Source: Stagonosporopsis chrysanthemi (Eukaryota; Ascomycota; Dothideomycetes; Pleosporales; Didymellaceae). Taken from it: a stretch of DNA of 28,848 nt. The stretch lies in NCBI GenBank assembly GCA_022560025.1, contig JAFISE010000286.1, forward strand, positions 1-28,848, given 5' to 3'. Every line of letters starts with the position of its first letter. The stretch's first letter is position 1. The position numbers and the translations under genes were made by a program. Below, in pieces: positions 1 to 10,183 of the stretch. Under the pieces are notes generated by a model, which did not search any database, was not told the origin of the DNA, and saw only the letters and a list, made by a program, of their open reading frames with translations.

Positions 1-195
1 CTACGCTCAGGGTATGGTTGTTGGAGAGCAGCAAGCGTTAAGGGACGCTATGCTACCCACTCTCCAGCAGAAGCTTCGGATATGGACTCTTGCAAAGTCT
101 ATGGCTTACAGCGTGGTACAGGCCGCGCGGGGTGCTGACTACCCTGGGGGGGCGCTGAGGGCGACCCGTCAATACCCCGAAGATGCTCCTGTGAT

Positions 196-440
196 TCTGC
201 CGCCTGAAGGTGTGAGTTCAGAGGATAGTACAACGCCGCCTGTGGGCGTGAGTTTGGGGTACCCTCTACTGCCTGAGGGTGTGAGTTCAGAACACGCTAC
301 GCCGCCCGAGGGTGCGAGTTCAGGGGAAAGTGCAACGCCGCCTGCAGGCGTGAGTTTGGTGTACCCCCTGCCGCCCAGAGGCGTGAGTTTGGAGTTAGTG
401 ACCCTGCTGCCTGCAGGCGTGAGTTTAGGGCACAGCAGCA
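196..440 (+). repeat. Minisatellite block 1, seven 33-36 bp units in the pol linker
   Basis: Seven degenerate units share the core CCGCCTGMRGGYGTGAGTT followed by CAG or TGG. Units are 33 or 36 bp, so the array stays in phase with the pol frame and encodes a repeated PP-x-GVS-type peptide of 11-12 residues. It lies between the end of the RNase H region and the integrase. The same unit recurs at 3953-4159. Confidence 0.85.
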
Positions 441-2067
441 TCGTCCCTGCGGATATCCGCTAGCAGCAGTCTGGTTCTAGAGGTGCGCCTCCCTCAGCTC
501 TTGACCAGCCTTCTATAGATCATGGCGATCAGGGTCAATCTGATTCATCCGAAGCTCGGGAAACGGACTTCGACGTTACAGCGGCTCTCCTTCGTAGCCT
601 AGACGGTCAAGTTGGCGCTCCCACATACCTTGCGAATGTAGCCACGCAAGGGGAGACTGCATACGCTCTGGAGGCCCTAGAACGTCTCCTTGATTTCATC
701 AGACAGGTTCAGGAACGGGATAAGGCCTTTCCCGGGAACGAGTCGCTGACGCGCTGAGAGGCGGGCGGAGCGGGTAAGGGACAGCATCATTGGCAAATTG
801 ACCCCAATGGCGTCCTGCGTAAGAGTGGGAAAGTATGGATTCCCAAGGATGCAACTCTTTGCGAAACTATCCTTTTAAGGAATCATGATGACCCTATAGG
901 GGGTCATTTTGGCATAGAGAAGACTGTTGAGGTTCTGAAACGAAAGTACTACTGGCCTCAGTTAACTAGGGACGTGAAGGAGTATATCCACAGGTGCCTG
1001 GCTTGTCAACTGAACAAGATCTGGAGACACAAGCCCTGGGGACTACTGTCACCTCTCCCTGTACCTGATACAGCCTAGCGTCACTTCTCCCTTGACTTTG
1101 TTACAGATCTACCTGTGTCCAAGGATGCCAGAGGGAACAAGTATGACTCGATATTGGTCCTTGTAGACCAGTTTAGTAAGTACGTCCGATACTTTCCCGG
1201 AACCAAGACGATTACGGCCTAGAGCCTAGCTGAGCTGCTGCTGGAACAGTGTTTCCTGCCACAAGGCCCGCCGGACACCCTGCTGTCAGATTGAGGTTCT
1301 GTCTTCACTAGCCAGTTCTGGTCCAATATATGCTACCACCTCAAGATAGTCCACCGTCTTAGTACAGCCTTCCATCCCCAGACAGACGGCCAGACGGAAC
1401 AGCAAAACCAAGAGCTTAAGACGTACCTTCGCATCTACATGAACTACCAACAGGACAACTAGGTAGACCTCCTGCCGTATGCAGAGTACGCATATAACTC
1501 AAAGCCTCACGCAGCTCATAGCGAGTCTCCTATCAAGGTTGCCTATAGTGTTGATCTTAAAGGCTTTGACAGAGTGCCAGATGAGCATTGGTTACGCCAA
1601 CCGCCTGCTGACTAGGACAGGGACGCGAAGGCCCTGGAGCTGCGACAGCAAGTCGCCAGGCGCCTCATGCGTTGGCATGAAGCTTGGGCTACAGCAAAGG
1701 AGACTCTGGAGTACGCCCAACAGAGCCAAGCTCGTTGGTACAACTCTAAGAGATCTGAACGACACTTTGCAGAAGGGGATCAGGTGATCCTCCGCGCAAA
1801 GAACCTCCTTACTAAGCGTCCTTCAAAGAAGTTTGACGCAAGGTACTTAGGGCCGTTCACAGTCCTTAAGAAGGTTGGGAAATTAGCGTACAAGCTTGAG
1901 CTGCCACCCTCTATAGACAGAGTGCACCCAGTGTTCAACGTCTCGCTACTTGAACCCTAGAGGGAGCCCCTTGCGAGCAAGGAGTTCCGGCTAGGTCTAG
2001 TGCAGATTCCTATAGATGCCCTACCTTGCAATAGGTACAAGGTTGAGGGAATCCTAGAGCACTGCAA

Positions 2068-2098
2068 CTCTGCCGCCCAAGGGCGTGAGTACAGAGTA
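2068..2098 (+). repeat. Single minisatellite-like unit within the chromodomain region
   Basis: The stretch with CTGCCGCCCAAGGGCGTGAG closely matches one unit of the arrays at 196-440 and 3953-4159. It is read in the pol frame as part of the chromodomain. It may be a captured unit or a chance GC-rich match. Confidence 0.4.
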
Positions 2099-2519
2099 AA
2101 GTAGCTAGGTTGGTCAAATAAAGACGCAACCTGGGAACCACGTAAGCATCTTAATTATTGTAATTAGATACTCAAAGACTACTACAAAGATTCCCGTGAC
2201 TCATCACAATTAAGACCTGCGGGTTGAAAGCGCAAAGCGCCTGAGGATCTTAAACCTCTGAGGAGGAAGAGAGGACGTCTGCGGAAGTCCTCTACGGGCA
2301 ATTAGTGCTAAATCCACACGTCCAACAGTGACACGATTGGCGTCAACCTATGGCGAACTGTCAAGAGGCCGATACAGGTCCGGCGACAATCCAATGTAGT
2401 CACTAAATAGTCAAGGAACTTGTTCTGCTCACAAGATGCAATTGTGAAGTAGGTTATGCCCAGCATTGAACTATTTGACTCAGAAAGCCTTCATAGCTAT
2501 CCTGCACACCACCACTAAC

Positions 2520-3448
2520 CTAAACCTCCTCCTTATGATAAGCAGGACTCAGGCAGAAGGGCGGACTACTACGTCCACCCTGGCTTCCGCCCTTAGTAGG
2601 AGAGGCTGCCACAGAAAGACGACCGAACGCAGCCAGAGGAGCCTCAGTCGCGCTGGGGATGTCAGTACTATAGTAGTACCAACGCTTCTTAGCATTAGCA
2701 GCGCGACCGGCCTTCTTAAAGTGCTCCTCAACTAAGCTATTAACCACAACATTGGAGGGCGCCTTCTTGCCTACTGTACCAATAGCAGCCTTTATAAAGT
2801 CAGCAAACATCTAGCAGAGACCAGGACTATCCTTACATTGTAGCGCTGCAGATTGTGCTTGCGAGATACCTGACGATCGTGACGGTATTGGGACCTAGTC
2901 TTGCCGCTGCTCTTGACCTTCTAGGCAACCACAGCATCATACTCCTTGAACCTAATGCGGCAAGCTTTGGCGTAGTCGTATGCGGTCTAGAAGAAGGTCT
3001 GGGTGGTCTTGAGGACCTCGGCGTCAGTCAAGGTGTCACCTGCTGCGGCAACGGCATTGTTATGCTTGCGGAGGGCGCGGTCAATTAGCTAGTCAAGGAT
3101 GTTGCAGGCTCGACAGAAGTGTGCCTCTATCTGCTTCGCGTCAGTACTGGAACGATACTAGAGAAGGCTTAGGCATACCTCGACACAACTACCCTCATAG
3201 GCCTAAGCGCAACCAGAACAGACACTAAAATTGTTGTTGCGCGTGGCATAGCCCTCAGCGCGTCAAAACACTGCAATAAACAACGAAATTGTGCCATTAG
3301 GGTCAGTCTTAGAAGCAGTTGTAAGGCGGGTAACGCTGCCGCAGCACCAGAAGCGTGTAAGTAAAGGCTGCAGAGCCATGTTGTCAGGCAAAGCATACAC
3401 AAAGTCAGGCAGAGGCTTGTTTAAGACGTAAGAAGGTGCTAGAGTCAT
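2520..3448 (-). pseudogene. Antisense reading frame downstream of pol, broken; unknown protein
   Basis: On the minus strand a frame runs from an ATG at 3448 (peptide MTLAPSYVLNKPLPDF) to about 2815 without any indel. It is interrupted only by one TGA (3265-3263) and five TAG codons (3205, 3160, 3091, 2989 and 2923, first bases). One shift near 2811 moves into a second open stretch (2810-2520, starting MFADFIKAAIG). Together this is about 310 residues. A minus-strand TATATAA lies at 3541-3535, about 90 bases before the ATG. Visible features are Cys pairs (CSGC, HFCRAC), a Lys/Arg-rich middle and a Gly/Ser/Pro-rich tail. I do not recognise the family. It sits between the pol end and a possible LTR, where some plant gypsy elements carry antisense genes. 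A fragment of an unrelated gene or element is also possible. Confidence 0.5.
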
Positions 3449-3534
3449 AGTAACTAGTTGCAGAAGAGGTATTGCAGCAAAGAGATGCAGGTAGTTAAGT
3501 GTAGTGTGTAAGAAGTCAGAGTGCCATGGTGTGT

Positions 3535-3541
3535 TTATATA
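3535..3541 (-). promoter_or_regulatory. TATA-like box upstream of the antisense frame
   Basis: The minus strand reads TATATAA here, about 90 bases upstream of the ATG at 3448. Spacing and sequence fit a Pol II TATA box, but AT-rich matches are common by chance. Confidence 0.35.
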
Positions 3542-3551
3542 GTCCACTGAC

Positions 3552-3705
3552 TGTCCCCCAGCTACGCTCTGACCTCTGACTGCTCTCTCACCTACTCTTT
3601 ACAACATTCACTTGCGCCTAGAAGCGGCATGCGACTATTCACTCGCATGGCCAATAGCTACACAATCTTATCCCTGTAGATTGCTGTTTTACCTAGGGCG
3701 TGACA
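3552..3705 (+). other. Possible LTR remnant
   Basis: The segment begins TGTCC and ends GTGACA, so it has the TG...CA form, and it lies between a pol 3' region and a gag-like 5' region. This would suit an LTR shared by two tandem copies. No second LTR copy or target duplication is visible in the window and no purine tract precedes it, so the call is weak. Confidence 0.2.
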
Positions 3706-3718
3706 GGGCGAACGCTGG

Positions 3719-3748
3719 AAGTTCAATGACGCTGCGCAATCATTGAAT
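3719..3748. repeat. Short inverted repeat
   Basis: TTCAATGA and TCATTGAA form 8-bp arms around the loop CGCTGCGCAA. It could form a small hairpin. Its role is unknown. Confidence 0.5.
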
Positions 3749-3952
3749 TAGGCACTTATCAGAAGGTAACAAACAGTCAATTGTAACCTGTTCGCTATAT
3801 GAGATGCTGCTCCTATGAAGGAATGAATCCTAAGGCTGCTCGCGCAGGAGCCGGACCTATCACGGGAGCCCATTGGTGACCTTGCGGGGCACCTATGGGT
3901 TAGAGTATAAGCATTCACATCTAAGGAACTCACATGTTGAGCATCCTTTAAT

Positions 3953-4159
3953 TCTGCCGCCTGCAGGCGTGAGTTCAGAATTTGTACGACGCCGCCTACA
4001 GGTGTAAGTTCAGAGTACCCCTAGTTCTGCTACCTAAGAGTAAAGTTCAGAACACGTGCAACGCCGCCAGAGAGCGTAAGTTCAGAGCACTGCTACGCCG
4101 CCTACGGGTGTAAGTTCAGAGCAACCCCTGCCGTCTACGGGCGTGAGTTCAGGGCATTA
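3953..4159 (+). repeat. Minisatellite block 2, about six units
   Basis: Six degenerate copies of the unit seen at 196-440 (core CCGCCTRCRGGYGTRAGTTCAG, spacing about 33-36 bp). More GTAAGTT variants than in block 1 suggest extra G-to-A change. It lies just upstream of the gag-like stretch. Confidence 0.8.
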
Positions 4160-4204
4160 GGAGGGCAACGTTGCGGCGTTTACCCTACAAATAACAGGTC
4201 AAGG

Positions 4205-4660
4205 CCTGATTAATATGCCAGCTGATGGTGGGCCTACCTGTTCAAAGTCAACCCAAGAGGAGCTTGAGGCTCTGCGGGAGAGGCTACAACTCCAAGCGCG
4301 TACACAGCCAGGGACCAAAGGCTAAGCATCAGTAACTACTCGCACCTCCCCCGGCCTAGGCCAGGGGCAGGTTGACGGTAGCACTAGCCTCTGGGGTCGA
4401 GTCTGAGTACTTGATCCCTGTAACAGTCACAGCAGCTTCTCCAGCCAAGGTTTTTTCCTCCTGTGGGACGGAGGTTTTCCAGAGCCCAGCAGCCGTACTT
4501 CACACAAGAATAGGAACTCTGAGCAGTTTAGGACGAGCTGCAAGAAGGGGGGGGCTATTGTCACAGGATTCCTCTCTGATACCCCTTGGCCCTACCTCAG
4601 GCACACCCAGGCCAAGGGCTAGGCCGCGCACGGGCCTCCTATATATATACTCCTATTGAA
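4205..4660 (+). mobile_element. Gag-like N-terminal remnant of a retroelement
   Basis: After block 2 a plus-strand stretch near 4216-4325 reads MPADGGPTCSKSTQEELEAL followed by a Glu/Gln/Arg-rich helix. This resembles the start of a Ty3/gypsy gag with a coiled-coil-like N-terminus. A Ser/Pro/Arg-rich open stretch follows at 4372-4659 in another frame. Stops and frame changes are present. The link to gag rests on composition and on its place next to the shared minisatellite; no zinc knuckle is visible. Confidence 0.3.
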
Positions 4661-4882
4661 TCCAGAGGCTCACACCTTAAGGATTCGTCTGATATCCAAA
4701 TACAACCCCAATTCGGCCTTGAAGCCATCCCATCTACCTTGAGTCCGATTGCCTGCCTACAGTGACCTCACACTTACTATGTTAACTAGCAGCAAAGCAA
4801 GCTCTAGACTAGTACCTACTTCTTGTCTAATTGCACACTGCTAAAACGCTACAAGTCTTAAGTGCCTAAATACAGGAAATTA
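4661..4882. other. Gene-free decayed stretch
   Basis: AT-rich sequence with dense stops in all frames and many CTAG and TTAG words. No gene or repeat recognised. Confidence 0.5.
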
Positions 4883-5046
4883 ACAGGTTTCTAGAATCTA
4901 GATACAGTAAAATTAGCAGTGTTAATGTTAAACAGACAAGAGACAACAAGGCTTCCTGTTTGCTCAGCCCTATTTAAGCAACGTACTAGCAGATTAGTAG
5001 TTAGGTAGGTAACTACTAGCAAATACCCGCTGTTGTATGTTTTTTT
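4883..5046 (+). repeat. 5S-rRNA-derived repeat, copy 1
   Basis: Bases 4942-5040 match nucleotides 21-119 of the complete 5S gene at 20110-20228 without a gap (88 of 99 identical by hand count; about half the differences look like G-to-A or C-to-T changes). Nucleotides 1-20 are absent. The 59 bases before (4883-4941) instead align without gaps to the bases before copy 2 (38 of 59). A T-run (5040-5046) follows. Without the 5' strand of helix I it cannot fold as 5S rRNA, but the internal Pol III control region is kept in degenerate form. Confidence 0.85.
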
Positions 5047-6391
5047 AATGTTGTTTTTTGTTAGCTTCTAGCAAGGTAGTAGCTTCTGTTAAGGTCGTAC
5101 TTTTAGCAAAGTGTGTAAGCACTATTTAATTAGTTCTTAGGGATGAATACAGTAACAGGAGGTTTGCAGGGGCTTGCAGTAAGGAGTACAGATACAACCT
5201 GTCTATCTTAAAAGCAAAGGGTAACAATAAGTAGCACAGAGTAGACTGTCTAACTCAAAGGTTAGTTAAGATCTAATAACAAAGATTGTTACTTAGGTTA
5301 AACACGAACTGTAAGAGTTTGCATTCCTACTTGTTATATACTTTATGTAATGCCTAAGCTCGCTTTGCTCAACGTAAGCAAGTCAAGCTGTTGCTCGCTT
5401 TGCTTGACGTGAGCGTCGTGAGGAAGTACACGTAAGGACTCACTTGCTCGACTGCTAAGGAGTGAGCCGGGTGACGTGACCTGCAAGTTACCATGTCACA
5501 GCCACGCCACGCAGAGGACCCTTGTAATTACAACGACTAAATCCTTCTAAGCGTTAACAGCCTTTTAGTAACTAGCGGGCATAAGAATTCGTAACAGCTT
5601 CTTAGAAGTGTATTATGCTTTTATTGCTTTTAGTTTACTTTCTATAGGCATTTTATTATATATCAGTTTTTACCTTTTAAGGACTCTACTGTCTTGCAGC
5701 ACGCCGCACTATGGCACTGAAGGCAGTGCGCGGACAGGTTCAAGACCCTTCTGTTCACCTTCTACCACAGGCTCTGGTATACATTAGACGTAACCTGATC
5801 TAGGTAAACCTCTAAGCTAATTGCAACCTCTGTATTCATGTCTATCTGTCTCCAGTTGTCTTTGTTTGCCTCCCAGATCTGGCTGTGTGGTTGGTTTGGA
5901 GCTTTGACTAGAATGGGTTACGTCACCTATTCAATACCAGAGTCTGCGGGTTAACACCCTTCTACCAGTCAGCCCCAGTTGAGAGGCCGTGCTAGCCATG
6001 CCTCAGTGGCCCCGAGCACGCAATTCAGCCACCAGGCTGAAGGTCTGCAGATCTATGCTAAGATCGCATATGCGCACGCACAAATGAGAACGCGAGAGTG
6101 GGTCCTTCTCAGCCTCGCGCGGCTACAGCCTTGATCCGCTTCCCCTTGTACCATTCTTGGACAGCAACACCACAACCATTCGCTTGATATGTCTGAAGGA
6201 TGCGAAGTCGAATCCTTCGTCAAATTGGACCGCGGCATTTGGTGGAAAACCACATACTTGAGGAGTTGCTTTTTCATGCCAATCGCGCTTTGTGTGGGAG
6301 GTTACTTCCTTTCCTACATAAGTAGTGCACTGTTGCCTATACGCTATGTTCTCATTAGATCTACCTCAAGGCCAGTCACCGTAACAAGATC
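5047..6391. other. Long gene-free stretch with a short direct repeat
   Basis: AT-rich decayed sequence. The only clear structure is a 22-bp direct repeat, GCTCGCTTTGCTYRACGTRAGC, at 5358-5379 and 5393-5414 (19 of 22 identical). No reading frame longer than about 75 codons gives a recognisable protein. It is probably old transposon debris. Confidence 0.5.
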
Positions 6392-8925
6392 ATGCCGCCA
6401 AGCACACACGTCACTCCGGAATCGATCTTTAGCGGTGATCCTGAGACTTCCGCCGGAGAACCTGACGTTACCGATGCACTCGAAGCTCCAGATCGAGCAT
6501 GCAAGCCTCCTAGCCAGAAGTCTAACGCTCGTAGCGAACGATCCGCGGCATCCAACGAGGAGTCGGAGACCTTCAGTGGAGAGTCCGAACTGGGCCTGCG
6601 AAGCCTATATCCATCGAACAAAAGTACGAATGCTCCCTCTCTGTCCACATCTATGGTGGTTGAAGTAGCCCATATGGGCGTAATGACCACAATACGTCGA
6701 GCCGAAGAGGCGATCGTAAGCTGACAACACAACCAGATGGGGTGTAATCGTTGCCATCCTCGAATATCATCTCACAAACGCGGGTGGCTTTGGCGCATTT
6801 TCCGGGCGGTCGAAGTCATCAGAGTATACTATATGCATTGGACCATTAGGGATCGAGTCGATCAACACGTCGATCTCGATACCGAGCTATATGCTCTAGT
6901 CACGACCCATATCGAAGATTTCCTGCGAAAGACTTGGACAGCGTTCGACGAGACATCAGATGAGGCCCATGTCCGATTCTTTCTTCGACAAAGACAAACC
7001 TTCAAGGGCACTGTAAACTACGTCGAGCATTTGTTTCGATAATTGGAGAGCTGCATTGTCCCCGGACGGGAAGAGTCTGAGACTCAAGCACCCTTCAGTC
7101 GTCCACGTCTGCTGCAGCTCTAGAGACGCTCTTTCACAACAAACTTCAAACCCCGGCTCAAAAAGGCTATTTTTGCGCTCCTAAAAGCACAAAGGGACTA
7201 CATAAAGATACAGAGACTCAGCAGTATAAACCAGCCGCTCAAGTGTCCAGGTAAAGCAGACGACGATCGTATCTCGATCATCAGAGATCTCATTGAGTCA
7301 CTCATCTCCCGCGACGAAGACGAAGACTCGTCGAAGCCATCCAGTGAGCTTTATCGATCTTTCTAGAACGGCTTGCTTGCAGCTGTAGAAGACTACTACT
7401 CATTTGAAGTGCTGCAACTTAGGACTGATTTGAAGGTGTGTAAGGAAGATTACACTCATTGGTACTTGAATCGATTGAGCGTCGAGAAGCAGTTTTTTTC
7501 CTGAAAATCGAGATGCAGAGACGTTTCAGAAGCCGTGGATAAAAGCTTTTCATAAGGCTTACTTCAAGAAGGAGCTTGTGATCTTCTATCATGATATAGG
7601 CGGACAGTATAGCAACGGGCAAGAGGGAGCTCTTTCGGCGGCTGCTGCAAATAAGTCCTACGACGACATGATATAACATTTCACCCATGAAAAAAGGGAT
7701 CTCAGCCAGCAAGCCAGTCCCGGGCGCACTGCTCTGCATGCAGCAATTTTGGCAAACAACAACACACTGGTGAAATCGATCCTCAAACAGGGAGCAAACA
7801 CAGACGTTGAAAATGATAACAAGCAGACTGCCGGTCAACTGGCCGTCCTGACTCCAAACTTCGAAGCTCTGAATCAGCTCTTCACTCAGCCTACCGCTTT
7901 CGCGGTTCAGGACATGAACAACAGGACCATCAGCAAGTTGATGGAAGATACAGGAGTCAAAGCCCTAGGTCCCGATTGGGAAGAAGCCTTGCGGATAGCA
8001 ACGTCACTCGAACAAACGGCCTGGCTGTTCGATAAGCCGCTGGAGGACAAGGAGATTGAAGGTGACTTCAAGCCCACAATTTTTGGCTTCGAGTCAGGGG
8101 TGTACAAAGCCCCGGAGAAGAGACATGGATTAGCAGACATCCTGAAAGACGACAACATCTACCGAGAGCAGATGGAGAGCGAAGCAGATTTCTCAGGGTT
8201 GCATCTCCCTGCCAACAATGTGAGTAAATTGATCACAATGTAGCACGTGACATGGTACTAACGCTGACGCGCCAGATGAGATAGGTGGAGGTTCGCTCTC
8301 ATTACGGATCCAGTGAGAAAAAAACGTGGGCTAACAAGATCTAGCTTCTGGTGCTGAGATACAGTCATTACAATCGAGAGCTGGAGCGCAACAAGATCCT
8401 CAGTAAAGATCTTTGGATTGAGCGTCTTCACACTGGGAAGGGCGGATTTCCACACGCAAGATATATGAGGCTTGTCTATCGCAGTATCGGTATGACATCC
8501 GCCTGTTACCATGAGCTTTTATGTGACTAATTTTTACTAGGTACACTCGATGGTAATGTGTTCATGGTCTGTTAACGTTATTTCGACTGGACGAAATTCT
8601 AGCAAGCTAACACGGCGACAGATGCCATACATTCACTGGGAGTTTGCGGAAACATTCACGGCGATGACCAAGTACGCGAGAGAAGCAAAGAGCCAGTCGA
8701 AAGGAACGACATTGTCGATTGAGTTGGACGTGCACAAGAGACTGATGTAACTTTACATGCCCCCGATCCAAGCACTTCACAAAAGGAATGGAAGCGCCGT
8801 GTTATAAACCAATTGCACATTCGTCGCAGCCTCGATCAGTACCACTACCACTGGGGTACCAGATCGGGTTAAATACACAGGACGACTATTGGGTAAAGTG
8901 CACAGGAAAAAGACTGCAGGGTAGA
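6392..8925 (+). pseudogene. Ankyrin/CorA-like protein gene, 5' part, decayed
   Basis: Disconnected plus-strand stretches follow the order of a fungus-specific ankyrin plus CorA-like membrane protein family. A Ser/Glu-rich N-terminus starts MPPSTHVTPESIFSG (6392-6724). A helical region follows (6737-7042 and beyond). An ankyrin unit reads GRTALHAAILANNNTLVKS (about 7720-7780). Next come WEEALRIATSLEQTAWLFD (about 7977-8035) and the family motif LHLPANNV (about 8200). After a likely intron at 8490-8540 (GTATGA donor, GACTAAT branch, TAG) come MPYIHWEFAE (about 8622) and LHIRRSLDQYHYHWG (about 8814-8858). Stops and frame breaks are scattered. Known members combine ankyrin repeats with C-terminal CorA-type membrane helices; their function is unsettled. 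The gene resumes after the insertion, near 10190. Frame choice between blocks is my inference. Confidence 0.6.
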
Positions 8926-8926
8926 G

Positions 8927-8983
8927 GTGTAAAAAACACAGCATATTTAGGGATTTTACACTACATTTTTAGGTATTTTACAC
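8927..8983 (+). repeat. Left subterminal repeat array of the inserted element
   Basis: Units GTGTAAAAAACAC (8927-8939), AGGGATTTTACAC (8949-8961) and AGGTATTTTACAC (8971-8983) are each separated by 9 bases. Confidence 0.75.
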
Positions 8984-9217
8984 TGTAATAGATTAATCTA
9001 TCTACTCTATATAAGGGGTAGAGGAAGAGGGAGTAGCTAACGTCATATGTTACGTAATTTAGTCACGTGACCCTAGAATACTTCCTTTAGCTTTTTAGTA
9101 ACTTCCTTACTTAATTAATCTACACAGTTATTAGCTAACATGCTATCTACAGATAGGGAGAGGTGTAGGAGGGGTGAGGCACTTAGAAGAAGGAGATAGT
9201 AAGATGAGATAGGCAGA

Positions 9218-9419
9218 GATAATGTCGCAGTCGAATGCAATTTCATGTATTCTGCTATTCTGTTGTTGTGTTGTTCTTCTCCGCTCTGCACGAAGCAGCA
9301 GTCGGGTCTATTTACATGACGTATCTGTGATGCAGCTGAGGCAAGAGATGCTCTATAGGATGAGGAAGCAACACCAGACCACCAACACGTGATCTGCTTC
9401 TCATAACCGTCACAGATAA
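9218..9419. mobile_element. Solo LTR (9223-9414) with GATAA target duplication
   Basis: A 192-bp segment begins TGTCGCAGTCG and ends AACCGTCACA, so it has the TG...CA termini of an LTR. It is flanked on both sides by GATAA (9218-9222 and 9415-9419), a perfect 5-bp target duplication. No internal retrotransposon sequence is present, so this is a solo LTR left by LTR-LTR recombination. Either orientation fits the termini. It lies inside the inserted DNA element and is therefore a younger insertion. The parent family cannot be named. Confidence 0.8.
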
Positions 9420-9823
9420 GACGGATAGAGATGAGGAGGAGGGGCAGAGGGGCAGAGAGGCAGAGGAGAGATAACGATATATGTAGTAGGAGGGTGTAAC
9501 GACACAGGATGCTAGAGGAGTCCGAAAGGCATAGGTATCCGCTACGGGGTGTGTGGAAGCACTGGGATGAACTGCAGGACTAGATCTCTATTCCTATAGG
9601 TCTTGTACGAAGGGATACTTCAAAACTATCCATCTGGACTCTATAGAGGCTTCCCTTCTTATACCTGGAAGCTCGGGGAAGACTGTACCGAGGAGCGGTT
9701 GGAAGACGGATCTGATTCGGGTAGTTGTCGGGTGGTGTAAGGTAGGCTTTTAAGAACTGGGCTTGTTCTTACAGAGGGGTAACTAGATTACTAACTATCA
9801 TCTTATTGGCTAGTTTATCTATT

Positions 9824-9879
9824 GTGTAAAAGACACAGGAGAGCTGTGTGAAATACCTGTGACGCGGTGTAAATCTGTA
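9824..9879 (-). repeat. Right subterminal repeat array of the inserted element
   Basis: Units GTGTAAAAGACAC (9824-9836), GTGTGAAATACCT (9846-9858) and GTGTAAATCTGTA (9867-9879) are inverted relative to the left array and have near-identical spacing. Confidence 0.7.
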
Positions 9880-9889
9880 ACCACGTGGC

Positions 9890-10183
9890 ATAGATCACAT
9901 GATATTCTGTTGTAGCAGGCACTGCCCGGTGTGGGCAAGTGCACTTACCTCTGAGCTGAGGGCTCCTGTAGATAAAAATCAGAACATCACAACACGAGAA
10001 CAGATAGCAATACAAGCGTTGACCCGCAGCACCCACTTGACACTGCTTACGCAGTTACAAAATCGCTTCATTTACTTGGCATTGTGGTGTTGAATTACAC
10101 GTTTGCGGTGTATTTATCCCCGCACGCGTACCCCAGTGTACCATGCCTTGTCAGACACAGACAGATGAGACAAAGATCAGCTG
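9890..10183. other. Unassigned sequence between the inserted element and the resumed gene
   Basis: No protein family is recognised. It has a TGTTGTAGCAGG start near 9907 and A-rich sequence, faintly like another LTR, but no matching target duplication was found. Confidence 0.4.

Larger units (their letters stand above)
1..2305 (+). mobile_element. Ty3/gypsy chromovirus pol, 3' half (RNase H end, integrase, chromodomain), decayed
   Basis: One reading frame (codon starts at positions 2, 5, 8 and so on) can be followed from the window edge to the stop at 2303-2305 with no frameshift. In order it shows a linker with a Pro-rich repeat (196-440), the integrase HHCC zinc-binding region (about 893-1020, ending CLACQLNK), the catalytic core (DFVTDLP at 1094, the LLSD block before 1292, and HPQTDGQTEQQNQELK at about 1375-1420), the GPY-like region (YLGPFTVLKKVGKLAYKL, about 1840-1895) and a chromodomain-like tail (YRVK-stop-LGW and DATWEP, about 2040-2150). 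This order is that of Ty3/gypsy chromoviruses. In-frame stops lie at 461, 755, 1076, 1220, 1292, 1460, 1613, 1958, 2102, 2165 and about 2225. Most are TAG, several at positions where the family has Trp. The 5' half (gag, protease, RT) lies outside the window. The copy cannot encode a working enzyme. Confidence 0.9.
8926..9885. mobile_element. Non-autonomous DNA element with 22-bp-period inverted subterminal repeats
   Basis: The left end has three 13-bp units at 8927, 8949 and 8971 (consensus AGGTATTTTACAC). The right end has three inverted counterparts at 9824, 9846 and 9867 (GTGTAAAATACCT-like). Spacing is 22 bases at the left and 22 then 21 at the right. Similarity extends inward as AATAGAT. 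Between them is no coding frame. The element interrupts the ankyrin/CorA-like gene: the family block ending at 8860-8925 resumes after 10184. The exact outer ends and a target duplication could not be fixed, and the right boundary may lie further out. Without the solo LTR inside, it would be about 760 bp. The class is unknown; repeated subterminal motifs suggest a hAT- or Mutator-like parent. Confidence 0.55.

Noticed and set aside
1..2305. TAG read as a sense codon instead of decay
   Set aside because: Intact genes in the same window end normally, and TAG excess is explained by RIP at TGG and CAG codons; other stops (TGA) also occur in the same frame.
5712..5750. tRNA-like B-box word GGTTCAAGACC with a weak A-box-like word upstream
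   Set aside because: Spacing is short and no cloverleaf or acceptor stem could be drawn.
9907..10060. A second possible LTR (TGTTGTAGCAGG start)
   Set aside because: No end with a matching 5-bp target duplication could be found.
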